From JBKPNX01 sp046732855 (GTDB lineage Bacteria; Pseudomonadota; Alphaproteobacteria; Geminicoccales; Geminicoccaceae): a DNA stretch of 64,000 nt. The stretch lies in the NCBI GenBank assembly GCA_046732855.1, contig JBKPNX010000007.1, positions 1 through 64,000 of the forward strand, read 5' to 3'. The notes under the pieces were generated by a model. The model had not been told where the DNA came from. It ran no database searches and worked only from the letters and a program-made list of their open reading frames with translations. Each line of letters starts with the position of its first letter. Within the stretch, counting starts at the first letter, position 1. Positions 21,011 to 30,839 of the stretch are shown here, in pieces. The translations under genes were made by a program, and so were the position numbers.

Positions 21011-22206
21011 TGTGCCGCCTCGCGCCCTGCGAAGTCCTGAAAGACCTCCTGCAGCGTCCCCATCGCTTCGTCGATGTGCCGTTGCTCGATAATCAGGGGC
21101 GGCAGCAGGCGGAGCACGTTGTCGCCCGCGGGCACCGTGACCATGCCGCGACCCATGAGCTCCGCGCTGATGTCGGTATTGGGCGGCCCGCAGCGCAGGC
21201 CGAGGAGCAGGCCCTGACCGCGTACCTCCTGGACCACGGTCGGGAGGGCGGCGGCTAGCTGGTCGAGCTCGTCACGCAGGCGCCCGGCGACCTGGCGGAC
21301 GCTTTCCAGGAAACCCTCGGCAAGCAGCACGTCCAGCACGCCGTTGGCAACGGCGCAGGCGAGCGGGTTGCCACCGAAGGTGGAGCCGTGAGAGCCCGGC
21401 GCCATGCCGGAGGCGGCACGCGCGGTCGCCAGGCATGCGCCGATCGGAAAGCCGCCGCCCAGGCCCTTTGCGAGCGACATCACATCGGGCGTGATCCCGG
21501 TCCACTCGTAGGCGAACAGGCGGCCGGTCCGCCCCATGCCGGTCTGCACCTCGTCTAGGATTAGCAGGAGGTCGTGTTCGTCGCACAGCTGCCGCAACTC
21601 CTCGAGGAAGCTCCGCTCGGGCGTGCGGATGCCGCCCTCGCCCTGGATTGGCTCGATCAGAATGGCCGCGGTCTCAGGGCCGATTGCCGCCTCGACCTTG
21701 GCGAGGTCGCCGACCGGCACCTGATCGAAGCCGGGCAGAAGGGGCCGGAAACCTTCGAGGTGCTTCTCCTGGCCACCGGCGGTGATGGTCGCCATCGTGC
21801 GGCCGTGAAAGGCGCCCTCGAACGTGATGATGCGGTGGCGCTCCGGCTGGCCGCGCCCGTAGTGGAACCGGCGCGCCATCTTGATCGCGCACTCGAGCGC
21901 CTCGGCGCCGGAGTTGCAGAAAAAAGCCGTGTCGGCGAACGAATGGGCCACCAGACGCTCGGCCAGACGTTGCTGCGGCTCGATGGCATAAAGGTTGGAG
22001 CAGTGCCAGAGCTTCTCAGCCTGACCTTTGAGCACCGCCACCAGGTGCGTATGGGCGTGACCGAGCACGGTGACCGCGATGCCGCTGCCGAAGTCGAGAT
22101 AGCGACGCCCGGCGCGGTCGAACAAGTAGGCGCCCTCGCCGCGTTCGAACGTGATCTCGGACCGTTTGTAGACCGGCAGCAGCGCCGGCATTGCAGCATT
22201 GGACAT
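21007..22206 (-). CDS. argD: Acetylornithine aminotransferase
   Basis: This PLP enzyme converts N-acetylglutamate semialdehyde to N-acetylornithine and may also serve lysine synthesis. The 399-residue product has LDFGSGIAVTVLGHAH, the FFCNSGAEALECAIKMAR cofactor-phosphate segment, FEGAFHGRTMA, the ILDEVQTGMGRTG motif with the cofactor-pyridine Asp, and the Schiff-base lysine in SLAKGLGGGFPIGA. ATG 22206 (MSNAAMPALL) is chosen because it fits the family N-terminus; the next Met, five codons on, is the alternative. It heads the argD-argF-hslO-lipoprotein group. Confidence 0.96.
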   Translation of the reverse strand: MSNAAMPALLPVYKRSEITFERGEGAYLFDRAGRRYLDFGSGIAVTVLGHAHTHLVAVLKGQAEKLWHCSNLYAIEPQQRLAERLVAHSFADTAFFCNSGAEALECAIKMARRFHYGRGQPERHRIITFEGAFHGRTMATITAGGQEKHLEGFRPLLPGFDQVPVGDLAKVEAAIGPETAAILIEPIQGEGGIRTPERSFLEELRQLCDEHDLLLILDEVQTGMGRTGRLFAYEWTGITPDVMSLAKGLGGGFPIGACLATARAASGMAPGSHGSTFGGNPLACAVANGVLDVLLAEGFLESVRQVAGRLRDELDQLAAALPTVVQEVRGQGLLLGLRCGPPNTDISAELMGRGMVTVPAGDNVLRLLPPLIIEQRHIDEAMGTLQEVFQDFAGREAAQ

Positions 22207-22746
22207 GGGAGGCTGGTCGCAGATGGGGGTTAAAGGAGCACCATCGTTGGATCGCCCCGGCCTGTCAACGACTTGGGCCGGTGCCCCCCGTAGTTCCCAA
22301 GCGGATGTGAACGTACGCGATGACGGGAGCTGGCTCGGTTCGGAGCGCACATGTGCGTCAAGGGCCGGGGCTGGATGGCTCAGGTCTGCACAACCTTGGC
22401 GCGAGCAATAGAGGAGGCCCGAGGGGACGTCGCAGCCGCAACTATCGGCCGCCTCACCTGTAGCACGGTACAGATCTTGAAGGGCAGCGCAATAACGGCG
22501 GAAACCCCGTCGCGACCTATCCAGTCGACGGGGTTTCCTGCGTCGGGCATGCCCGCCCGCGCCGCTCGACACCTAGTGCCGAGCCACAAAAGCCATAATG
22601 GCCATCTTGTCGGAGCGTCATCGATGGTCCGGCGGAGTCATGCGGTTAAGGCACCCTCCTGGCTTGTGGTTGACCCGAAACCGATCGACTCGTTGGTCCT
22701 CCACTTCACTGAACCGAGACGATCATGAACCTGGCGGCAATCGAGG
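22207..22746. other. Long intergenic region upstream of argD
   Basis: These 540 bases between argD and deoA (both on the minus strand) contain no frame I can support as a gene. They hold one strong perfect inverted repeat, described separately, and presumably the argD promoter. No tRNA-like cloverleaf or T-loop sequence was seen. Confidence 0.5.
22500..22538. repeat. Perfect 13-bp inverted repeat between argD and deoA
   Basis: GGAAACCCCGTCG (22500-22512) and CGACGGGGTTTCC (22526-22538) are exact reverse complements around a 13-base loop. The hairpin would be very stable in either RNA. No T-run follows on either strand. It could be the 3' end of the deoA message, part of an argD leader, an operator, or a small RNA; the sequence does not decide. 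Confidence 0.7.
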
Positions 22747-24081
22747 TCAAGGCCAGATCGTGTCGTAGGCGACATACTCGATGATACTTGTGGTTGCGGC
22801 ATCGGGCGCCGCTTCGCGAACGCGGACGGCGTTCCGAAGCAGCTCGGCGGCGGCCGCGGCGTCGTTGTCGGTCCCGGCGTGCACGATGGCGAGCGGCATA
22901 TCCGGGCCGATCGCTTCGCCGATGCCGCGCACGTCGGCCAGGCCGACTCGCGGATCGATCCGGTCGGTCGCGCGCCGGCGCCCGCCGCCCAGACCGACCA
23001 CGGCCAGCCCAAGCGCGCGGGCATCGATCGCCGCAATCGTCCCAGACCGCTCGAAATGCACCGCGTGGCGCACCGGCGCTTCGGGCAGGTGGCGCTCGGG
23101 CCGCTCCAGGACATCCGTCGGACCGCCGAGCGCAGCCACCATGCGAGCGAAGCGCTCCGCCGCCGCGCCGGAGTCGAGCGCGCGTGCAGCTGCGCCGGCG
23201 GCACGGGCCTTGTCCTCGGCGAGGCCGCCGAGCACCAGAAGCTCGGCGGCGAGCGCGAGCGTCACCTCGCGCAGACGGGAGTGCACGGACTCTCCGGTAA
23301 GCACGTCAATTGCTTCCCGCACTTCGAGCGCGTTGCCGGCGGTGCGCCCGAGGCACTGGCTCATGTCGGTGAGCAACGCCGAGCAGCGCAGGCCCGCGCC
23401 GGTGGCGACCTCGACCAGCGTGTGGGCGAGCTCGCGGGTCGCCTCGAGCGACGGCAGGAACGCGCCCGACCCGACCTTGACGTCCATGACCAGCGCGTCG
23501 AGCCCGGCCGCCAGCTTCTTGGACAGGATCGAGGCGACGATCAGCGGAATCGATTCGACCGTCGCCGTAACGTCGCGGATGGCGTAGAGGCGGCGGTCCG
23601 CCGGCACCAGATCGTCGGTCTGGCCGATGATCGCGCAGCCCGCGGTGCGGACAGCCGCGCGCAGGCGTTCGAGATCGGGCTGGGTCGCATAACCGGGAAT
23701 GCTGTCCAGCTTGTCCAGCGTGCCGCCGGTGTGGCCGAGGCCGCGCCCCGAGATCATCGGCACATAGGCGCCGCACGCGGCCACCACCGGCGCCAGGACC
23801 AAGCTCACCTTGTCGCCGATCCCGCCGGTCGAATGCTTGTCGAGCACGGGGCCGTCCAGACCGCGCCAGGTGAGGCGGGTCCCGGATCCGGTCATGGCGC
23901 GGGTGAGCGCGACGGTTTCCTCGCGGCCCATGCCGTTGAAGAACACCGCCATGGCGAACGCCGCTACCTGGCCCTCGGAGATGTGCCCGCTGGTAAGACC
24001 AGCGATGAACTCGGCGATCTCGCTGGCGCTGAGCGCGCCGCGGTCGCGCTTTTTGCGAATGATCTCCTGCGGCAGAGCCAT
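22747..24081 (-). CDS. deoA: Thymidine phosphorylase
   Basis: DeoA splits thymidine (and deoxyuridine) with phosphate, giving the base and deoxyribose-1-phosphate. The 444-residue product (ATG 24081, MALPQEIIRKKRDG-type start) matches the family in length and in motifs: GLTSGHISEGQVAAFAMAVFFNGM, the phosphate-binding KHSTGGIGDKVSL, and MISGRGLGHTGGTLDKLDSIPG. A short C-terminal change replaces the usual ending, but the PYNP_C-like domain is present (about 345-425). It stands alone here, divergent from pcaB. The uracil salvage gene upp lies 30 kb away. Confidence 0.95.
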   Translation of the reverse strand: MALPQEIIRKKRDRGALSASEIAEFIAGLTSGHISEGQVAAFAMAVFFNGMGREETVALTRAMTGSGTRLTWRGLDGPVLDKHSTGGIGDKVSLVLAPVVAACGAYVPMISGRGLGHTGGTLDKLDSIPGYATQPDLERLRAAVRTAGCAIIGQTDDLVPADRRLYAIRDVTATVESIPLIVASILSKKLAAGLDALVMDVKVGSGAFLPSLEATRELAHTLVEVATGAGLRCSALLTDMSQCLGRTAGNALEVREAIDVLTGESVHSRLREVTLALAAELLVLGGLAEDKARAAGAAARALDSGAAAERFARMVAALGGPTDVLERPERHLPEAPVRHAVHFERSGTIAAIDARALGLAVVGLGGGRRRATDRIDPRVGLADVRGIGEAIGPDMPLAIVHAGTDNDAAAAAELLRNAVRVREAAPDAATTSIIEYVAYDTIWP

Positions 24082-24235
24082 GCTGCAACCTCGCCGCCGC
24101 GTCTGGAAGGAGGCACGGGTGACCCGCGGCAGCGTACCATAACCGCCCCGCTGCCGCGAGTTCGCGGATCCCAAGAATCGGCCCTGGCCCCGGATCACGT
24201 CGCGGACGGGCTAGGACGGGTTCGACTTTCACGCT

Positions 24236-25645
24236 ATGCGTGATGCTGCGCTCGACCCCAAAGCAACGCGACGAGGCGTTTGGCAAGTGTCGGTCTCGCC
24301 AATTGATTCGAGCGTCTACGGCGGTCTATTCACGACGCCGGCGATGCGCGCGGTGTTCTCGGACGAAGCGCGCCTGCAGCGCATGCTCGATGTCGAGGCG
24401 GCCCTGGCCCGCGCCCAGGCGAAGCTCGGCCTCATCCCCGCGACTGCGGCGCATGAGATCACCGCCAAGGCCGATGTGGCGCGCCTCGATCTCGCCTCGA
24501 TCAGCCGGGGCACCGAACTGGTCGGCTATCCGATCGTGCCGCTGGTCAGAACGCTCGGCCAGGCGTGCGCGGGGGACGCGGGTCGCTGGGTGCACTGGGG
24601 CGCCACGACTCAGGACGTCATGGATACTGGCCTCGTGCTGCAGCTGCGCCAGGGCCTGGAGCTGATCCGCGAGGATCTGGCGGGCTGCGTAAATGCCCTT
24701 ACAGGCCTGGCGCGCCGCTACCGGGACACACCGATGGCCGGGCGTACCCACGCCCAGCATGCGCTGCCGATCACCTTCGGCTTCAAGTGCGCGCTATGGC
24801 TCGCCCCTTTGCTACGTCATGCCGAGCGCCTGGCCCGGCTCAGGTCCGACATGGCGGTGGTGCAGTTCGGCGGCGCGGCCGGCACGCTCGCCTCGTTGGG
24901 CGCGGATGGCATCCGCGTGATGAACGAACTCGCGGCGGAGCTCGGCCTGCGCACGCCGCCGATCGCCTGGCATGTCGGCCGCGACGGTCTTGCCGAGCTC
25001 GCGGGCTTCCTCGGCCTGCTCACCGGCTCGCTCGGCAAGATCGCGACCGATGTGGCGCTGCTGATGCAGGCTGAAATCGGCGAGGTCGCGGAGCCCTGTG
25101 AGGAAGGGCGCGGCGGCAGCAGCACGATGCCGCAAAAGCGCAACCCGATCGCCTGCGAGTTCATCCTCGCCTGCGCCGCCAATGTGCGCCAGATGGTTCC
25201 GGTCATGCTGGGCGCCATGGTGCAGGACCATGAGCGCGCGACCGGCCCCTGGCACGCGGAGTGGATCGCGCTGCCGGAGGCGTTCGCGCTGAGCGCAGGC
25301 GCGCTGCACCACGCCCGGGCGCTGCTCGAGGGGCTGGTGGTGGACCCGGCGCGCATGCGGCGCAATCTCGACACGACGCAAGGGATGATCTCGGCCGAGG
25401 CGGTGATGATGGCGCTGGCGCCGCACCTCGGACGCGAGCAGGCGCATCATTTGGTGGCCGCGGCGTGCCAGCGGGCGCTCGCGCGCGGCGCCCATCTGCT
25501 CGACGAGCTGCAGGCGGATGCGAAGATCACCGCGCACCTACCGCCGCAGCGCCTGGGCGAGCTGCTCGATCCGCGCAACTATACCGGGCTTGCCGCCGAG
25601 TTCGTCGATCGCGTCCTCGCGCGCGGTGCCGCCAAGTCCGACTGA
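24236..25645 (+). CDS. pcaB: 3-carboxy-cis,cis-muconate cycloisomerase
   Basis: PcaB cyclises 3-carboxymuconate to 4-carboxymuconolactone in protocatechuate breakdown. It belongs to the fumarase/aspartase superfamily; visible are VHWGATTQDVMDTG, AGRTHAQHALPITFGFK, and the signature GSSTMPQKRNPIACE. It is followed without a real gap by pcaD and pcaC, which fixes it as PcaB rather than adenylosuccinate lyase. The start is uncertain: ATG 24236 gives 469 residues and GTG 24287 gives 452, the usual family length, but neither has a good ribosome binding site. The stop overlaps the Shine-Dalgarno sequence of pcaD. Confidence 0.93.
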   Translation: MRDAALDPKATRRGVWQVSVSPIDSSVYGGLFTTPAMRAVFSDEARLQRMLDVEAALARAQAKLGLIPATAAHEITAKADVARLDLASISRGTELVGYPIVPLVRTLGQACAGDAGRWVHWGATTQDVMDTGLVLQLRQGLELIREDLAGCVNALTGLARRYRDTPMAGRTHAQHALPITFGFKCALWLAPLLRHAERLARLRSDMAVVQFGGAAGTLASLGADGIRVMNELAAELGLRTPPIAWHVGRDGLAELAGFLGLLTGSLGKIATDVALLMQAEIGEVAEPCEEGRGGSSTMPQKRNPIACEFILACAANVRQMVPVMLGAMVQDHERATGPWHAEWIALPEAFALSAGALHHARALLEGLVVDPARMRRNLDTTQGMISAEAVMMALAPHLGREQAHHLVAAACQRALARGAHLLDELQADAKITAHLPPQRLGELLDPRNYTGLAAEFVDRVLARGAAKSD

Positions 25646-25656
25646 AGGAGGCGTCC

Positions 25657-26448
25657 ATGCCCATGATTCAGGCGAACGGCATACGGCTGTATTACGAGCT
25701 CGCGGGGCCGGCCGACGCGCCGGTCGTGATGCTCAGCAACTCGCTGGGTACGCGGCTCGAAATGTGGGACCCGCAGGTGCATGCGTTGGCCGAGCGCTAC
25801 CGCGTGCTGCGCTACGACAGCCGCGGGCACGGCCGCTCGGATGCTCCCGACGGCCCGTACACGATCGACCTGCTCGCCGACGACGCGCTCGGCCTGCTCG
25901 ACGCCCTTCACGTCGAACGCGTGCATTTCTGCGGGCTGTCGAAGGGCGGCATGGTCGGTCAGGTGCTGGGCGCCAGGCACGGCGAGCGGCTGATCAGCCT
26001 CGCGCTGTGCGCGACCGCCGCTCACATGCCGCAGCGGGAGGTGTGGGGCGAACGGATCCGCGTCGCCACGGAGCAGGGCATGACGGCGCTGGCCGATGCC
26101 GTAATCGAGCGCTGGTTCACCGAGGCCTTTCGCCGCGAGCCGGGCATCGTGGTGGACCGCGTGCGCCAGATGATCCTCGACACGCCGCCGCATGGCTACG
26201 CCGCATGTTGCGCCGCGATCCGCGACATGGACCTGCGCGAGCTGATCACCGGCATCCGCGTGCCGACGCTGGTCATCGTTGGCGAGGACGATCCCGCCAC
26301 GCCGCCGGAAAAGGCGAGGGAAATCCAAAGCCTCATTCCCGGCGCTCAGCTGGAGGTCATTGCCGACGCGGCCCACCTTCTCAACATCGAGCAGGACGTG
26401 GCGTTCGACGCCGCGCTGGCGTCCCTGCTCGATCGCCACCGCGTCTGA
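25657..26448 (+). CDS. pcaD: 3-oxoadipate enol-lactonase
   Basis: PcaD hydrolyses 3-oxoadipate enol-lactone to 3-oxoadipate. The 263-residue protein is an alpha/beta hydrolase with the nucleophile Ser in GLSKGGMVGQ (near residue 93), the acid Asp in VGEDDPATPPE and the base His in ADAAHLLNIEQ. The N-terminus NSLGTRLEMWDPQ is typical of the family. ATG 25657 is preceded by AAGGAG six bases upstream. Translation is probably coupled to pcaB through the 11-base gap. Confidence 0.95.
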   Translation: MPMIQANGIRLYYELAGPADAPVVMLSNSLGTRLEMWDPQVHALAERYRVLRYDSRGHGRSDAPDGPYTIDLLADDALGLLDALHVERVHFCGLSKGGMVGQVLGARHGERLISLALCATAAHMPQREVWGERIRVATEQGMTALADAVIERWFTEAFRREPGIVVDRVRQMILDTPPHGYAACCAAIRDMDLRELITGIRVPTLVIVGEDDPATPPEKAREIQSLIPGAQLEVIADAAHLLNIEQDVAFDAALASLLDRHRV

Positions 26449-26468
26449 GCCAGTGAGGGAAACGGGCG

Positions 26469-26864
26469 ATGGACAGAGAGACTTTCGAACAGGGCCTGGC
26501 GATTCGCAAAGAGGTCCTGAGCGCCGAGCACGTCGAGCGTTCGCTCGCCGGCGCCGACGATTTCAGCCGGCCGTATCAGGAGCTGGTCACGGAATACTGC
26601 TGGGGCGCGGTGTGGGGCCGCCCTGGCCTGTCGCGCAAGACGCGCAGCCTGCTCAATCTTGCCATGCTGATCGCGCTCAACCGCGAGGAGGAGTTCAAGC
26701 TTCACGTCCGCGCGGCGTTTCGCAACGGCGTCAGCAAGGACGAGATCCGCGAGGTCCTGCTTCAGGCCATGATCTACTGCGGCGTGCCCGCCGCCAACTC
26801 CGCCTTCAAGCAGGCGCGCGAGGTGTTCGCCCAGATGGAGCGGGAGAAGGGTGTCGCTGAATGA
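26469..26864 (+). CDS. pcaC: 4-carboxymuconolactone decarboxylase
   Basis: PcaC decarboxylates 4-carboxymuconolactone to the enol-lactone that PcaD uses. The 131-residue product is full length for the CMD family, with YCWGAVWGRPGLSRKTRSLLNLAM, LHVRAAFRNGVSKDEIREVLLQ and the closing AIYCGVPAANSAF-type motif. It completes pcaBDC. The ring-cleaving dioxygenase genes pcaGH, the regulator pcaQ and the thiolase steps are not in the window, so they must lie elsewhere if the pathway is complete. Confidence 0.95.
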   Translation: MDRETFEQGLAIRKEVLSAEHVERSLAGADDFSRPYQELVTEYCWGAVWGRPGLSRKTRSLLNLAMLIALNREEEFKLHVRAAFRNGVSKDEIREVLLQAMIYCGVPAANSAFKQAREVFAQMEREKGVAE

Positions 26865-26950
26865 GTTCCTACTGACAAGGCAGCGTGGCGACTGCCAAAC
26901 AGTTAAGCTGGCTAAGACTGACGATGCCAACGTGGTCCTTACGAGACGCG

Positions 26951-27155
26951 AGGCATGGCTTCAGCGCCGTGTTCCAGACGGCGCGTCGGGCGAGCCGCAG
27001 CTCGTGACCAGACGCGGAGCGCCTGCGGTCGTCGTGCTTGCCGCCGGGAATACGCAAGGCTTGCAGCCTGGCAGGAGCTGCAACCGCCTTCGCTCATCGG
27101 CCATCTCCTGGCGATGCCGCAGGACGATGAAGCCTTCGATCGGATCGAAACCTGA
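26951..27155 (+). pseudogene. Frameshifted Phd/YefM-type antitoxin remnant
   Basis: Three neighbouring frames carry consecutive pieces of a prevent-host-death antitoxin. FSAVF starts at 26960, the hallmark GEPQLVTRRGAPAVVVLAA starts with the Ser codon at 26986, and EYARLAAWQELQPPSLIGHLL starts at 27048 and ends at TGA 27155. Intact Phd/YefM proteins read these segments in one frame (KARFSAVV...GEPQLVTRRGKPAVVVL..EYERL). At least two indels therefore separate them, and the N-terminal strand is not recognisable. No toxin gene is seen beside it. Such proteins repress their own operon and neutralise a toxin; this copy should do neither. Confidence 0.65.
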
Positions 27156-27253
27156 CCTCTGCGCTGGCGCTGGCGACCGCTCCGTCGGAAACGGGTTGAG
27201 CGACGGTGGTTGACGCGAATAGCGCATTCAGGTGGTGCAAGCTGCGACACTGA

Positions 27254-27344
27254 TGTCATTGCGAGCGCCCCGGAGGACGCGAAGCAATCCCAGGTATGCG
27301 GGCTCGGCTGGATCGCCACGACCGCTGGCGGTCTCGCGATGACA
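27254..27344. repeat. REP-like palindromic dispersed element
   Basis: The 91-base block opens with TGTCATTGCGAGCGCC and closes with GGCGGTCTCGCGATGACA, imperfect reverse complements. Inside are GGAGGACGCGAAGCAATCC and a GGCTGGATCGCCACG segment. This TCATTGCGAGCG / GCGAAGCAATCC pattern is the familiar palindromic repeat scattered in alphaproteobacterial intergenic regions. It would fold into a long hairpin. It sits in the gap after the decayed antitoxin. Confidence 0.75.
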
Positions 27345-27423
27345 AGACGGGCAACACTACGGTACTCGTTTGCCGCGGCGTTTTCAGTCAAGCACGTGGC
27401 CGGCACCAGGGAGGAGATGGACC

Positions 27424-28596
27424 ATGAAGATCACCCGGCTTGAATGTCTCCATGCCGACGCCGGGCCGCGCAGCTTCGATTTTCTGAAGATCAGCACGGA
27501 TCAGGGCCTGATCGGCTGGAGCGAGTACAATGAGTCGTTCGGCGGCAAGGGCGTGACGGCCGCGATCCAGCATCTCGCGCCCGCGATCGTCGGCATGGAC
27601 CCGCGCGCATATGAGGCGGTTGTCGCCCTGCTCTACGCGATCCGCCGTCAGGCGAGCGGCGGCATGGTCCAGCAGGCGATCGGTGCGATCGAGAACGCGC
27701 TTTTGGACATCAAGGCGAAGGCGTTGGACGTGCCCGTATACGCGCTGTTCGGTGGTCCGGTGCGCGAGCGTATCCGCCTCTACTGGTCGCACTGCGGCAC
27801 CTATCGCCTGGCTTGGCCGGAGGCGATGCAGATCCCGCCGCTGCGCACGCTCGACGACGTCGTCGCCGCCGGGCGGGAGGTGGTCGCGAGCGGCTACACC
27901 GCGCTCAAGTCCAACGTGTTCCTGCTCGACGAGGATCCGCGCCTGCATGCGCCCGGCTTCGCCCGCGGCGACTACTTCCCCGAGCTGAACCCCGAGCGCA
28001 ACGTGCTTGCCGCCATCCGCGATCAACTGGCCGCTTTTCGCGAGGGGGCGGGCCCGGACGTCGACATCCTGGTCGACCTCAACTTCAACTTTAAAACCGA
28101 GGGCTTTCTCAAAATGGCGCGCGCCATGGAGCCCTTCGACCTGTTCTGGGTCGAGATCGACACGCGGGATGCCAAGGCGCTGCATCACATCCGGCGGGGC
28201 ACGAGCATTCCGGTCGCCTCGGGCGAATGCCTGTTCGGCCGGCGCGATTATCGCCCCTTCTTTGAGAACCAGGCGATGGACGTGGCGATCATCGACACGC
28301 CGTGGAACGGCGTCGCGGAATCGCTGAAGATCGCGGCGATGGCCGATGCCTACGAGATCAACGTCGCGCCGCACAACTTCTATGGCCACCTCGCGACGAT
28401 GATGAACGCACACTTTTGCGCCGTCACGCCGAACTTCCGAATCATGGAGATCGATCCCGACCGGGTGCCCTGGTACGACGACCTAGTGACCGTCACCCCC
28501 AGAATCGAGAACGGATACCTGCTGCTGCCGGATGGGCCCGGCTGGGGCACCGAGATCAACGAGGAGGCCGTTCGCGCGCACCCGCCGCGCACTTGA
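27424..28596 (+). CDS. Mandelate racemase/muconate lactonising enzyme family protein
   Basis: This 390-residue enolase-superfamily enzyme has the metal ligands D218 (LVDLNFNF), E244 (FWVEID) and E268 (ASGECLFG), and a His-Asp type base pair with H317 (APHNFYGH) and the Asp of IIDTPWNG. The usual KxK of the second strand reads KSN. Together this favours a racemase/dehydratase-like acid sugar or carboxylate substrate rather than a true muconate cycloisomerase, despite the pcaBDC genes upstream. ATG 27424 follows GGGAGGAG. It is separated from pcaC by 560 bases with a repeat element, so common regulation is unlikely. Substrate unknown. Confidence 0.85.
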   Translation: MKITRLECLHADAGPRSFDFLKISTDQGLIGWSEYNESFGGKGVTAAIQHLAPAIVGMDPRAYEAVVALLYAIRRQASGGMVQQAIGAIENALLDIKAKALDVPVYALFGGPVRERIRLYWSHCGTYRLAWPEAMQIPPLRTLDDVVAAGREVVASGYTALKSNVFLLDEDPRLHAPGFARGDYFPELNPERNVLAAIRDQLAAFREGAGPDVDILVDLNFNFKTEGFLKMARAMEPFDLFWVEIDTRDAKALHHIRRGTSIPVASGECLFGRRDYRPFFENQAMDVAIIDTPWNGVAESLKIAAMADAYEINVAPHNFYGHLATMMNAHFCAVTPNFRIMEIDPDRVPWYDDLVTVTPRIENGYLLLPDGPGWGTEINEEAVRAHPPRT

Positions 28597-28661
28597 GCCG
28601 TGCGTAAGCTCCGTCAACCTATGCTATGATGGGTGCGAGAGGGTAGTGGCGGGAACCGATT

Positions 28662-29123
28662 ATGGCCACGCAGATCAAACCCGCGCCGAAGATGCTCTAT
28701 TACGAGGACTTCTACGTCTGGACCCAGCGCCAGGCGGAGCTGCTTCGCGCCCATCGGTACGAAGAACTGGACTTGGAGCACCTCATTGAGGAGGTGGAGG
28801 ACTTGGGCGGTGCACTGAAGCGATCAGTCCGGAGCCGAGTTCGCACGATCATCGAGGACCTGCTGACGCTCCAGTACTCGCCAGCACTCGACCCGCGCGC
28901 GGGTTGGCGCGACACGATCCGAAGAGACCGCAACGATTTGCTGGACGATCTGACCCCGACGTTGCGTCGAGAACTGGGAGCGGAGCTGGACGAGCTCTAC
29001 GCCTGAGCACGCCCGCAGGCCGAGGGATCACTGCGGGACCACGGCGAGCATGCCGCGGCCGACGCGCTGCCCGAAACCTGCCCCTATACTGCCGATCAGA
29101 TCACCGGCGACTGGCTGCCGTAG
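28662..29123 (+). pseudogene. DUF29 family gene with an in-frame TGA
   Basis: The reading frame from ATG 28662 gives 114 residues with clear DUF29 features (YEDFYVWTQRQAELLRAHRYEELD, LIEEVEDLG, RDTIRRDRNDL). It then meets TGA at 29004-29006. The same frame continues past the stop with the expected DUF29 C-terminus (SLRDHGEHAA, LPETCPYTADQITGDWLP) to TAG at 29121. The full 153-codon length equals that of normal family members, so a single nonsense change (for example CGA to TGA) has truncated the protein. DUF29 function is unknown. The truncated 114-residue form may still be made; read-through cannot be excluded. Confidence 0.8.
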
Positions 29124-29291
29124 ATACCGGTGTTTACCGGGGCGCGCGAGCACAGAGGATGGAGGCGCTCTTCCAGTCGGGCCAGGTTGTCCCGCGCCCT
29201 GCCGTCGCCGATCAGCCATTGTGGGCGGCCTACCAGAACAGCCTGAGACCTGCGCGTCGGCGTCCAGTCGGCGACGACGGGCGTGCGCTAG

Positions 29292-30383
<1,092 letters not shown>

Positions 30384-30839
30384 CTCAGCTTCCCCAAGGG
30401 CGATTGGCCGATTGCCCCGACCGTTGATGCGATCGTCACGGGAACGCTACGCATCACCCGGCCGCGGCGCAAGCCGAGCGCGAGCCCGGCGGATAGCGAC
30501 AAAACCGCCGCTCGCATCGATCATGCACCTGGCCGGCCTCTCTCGCGCGGGCCCGCAATGCCTGGAAGTTACGACCGGCTCGCTTGGACCAGGGCTACCA
30601 CGTACCGCCGCCTCAGGCAGGGTATCGAGGACAAGCTTTCCCAGGTTGGCTCGTGGGGGCGGCACCCGGCCGGGCGCCGCCTACCCGTGGACGCACAGGC
30701 CAGCACCGCGCCGCCGGCTGCCGCCTGCCTGCACCCCGACCGATCGCCGACGACTGCTTGCCGTCCAAGCCGGCCGGAGTTCTGTGTTGGGTCCGGACTG
30801 AGCTCGATGACGACACAAGCGTGAGCTGCGCTGTGTTCC
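30384..30839. other. Intergenic region without supported gene
   Basis: These 456 bases lie between two minus-strand genes: the promoter side of the ABC ATPase and the 3' side of the RHH-PAS gene. Several short open frames cross it but none shows a ribosome binding site with a recognisable product. It should contain the ATPase promoter. No clear hairpin terminator was found. Confidence 0.45.

Noticed and set aside
22207..22746. A tRNA or riboswitch in the argD upstream gap
   Set aside because: No T-loop GTTCGA, no cloverleaf and no known riboswitch core were found.
24236..28596. Enolase-superfamily gene as the muconate cycloisomerase of the pca group
   Set aside because: pcaB already supplies that step, 560 bases with a repeat lie between, and active-site residues favour another reaction.
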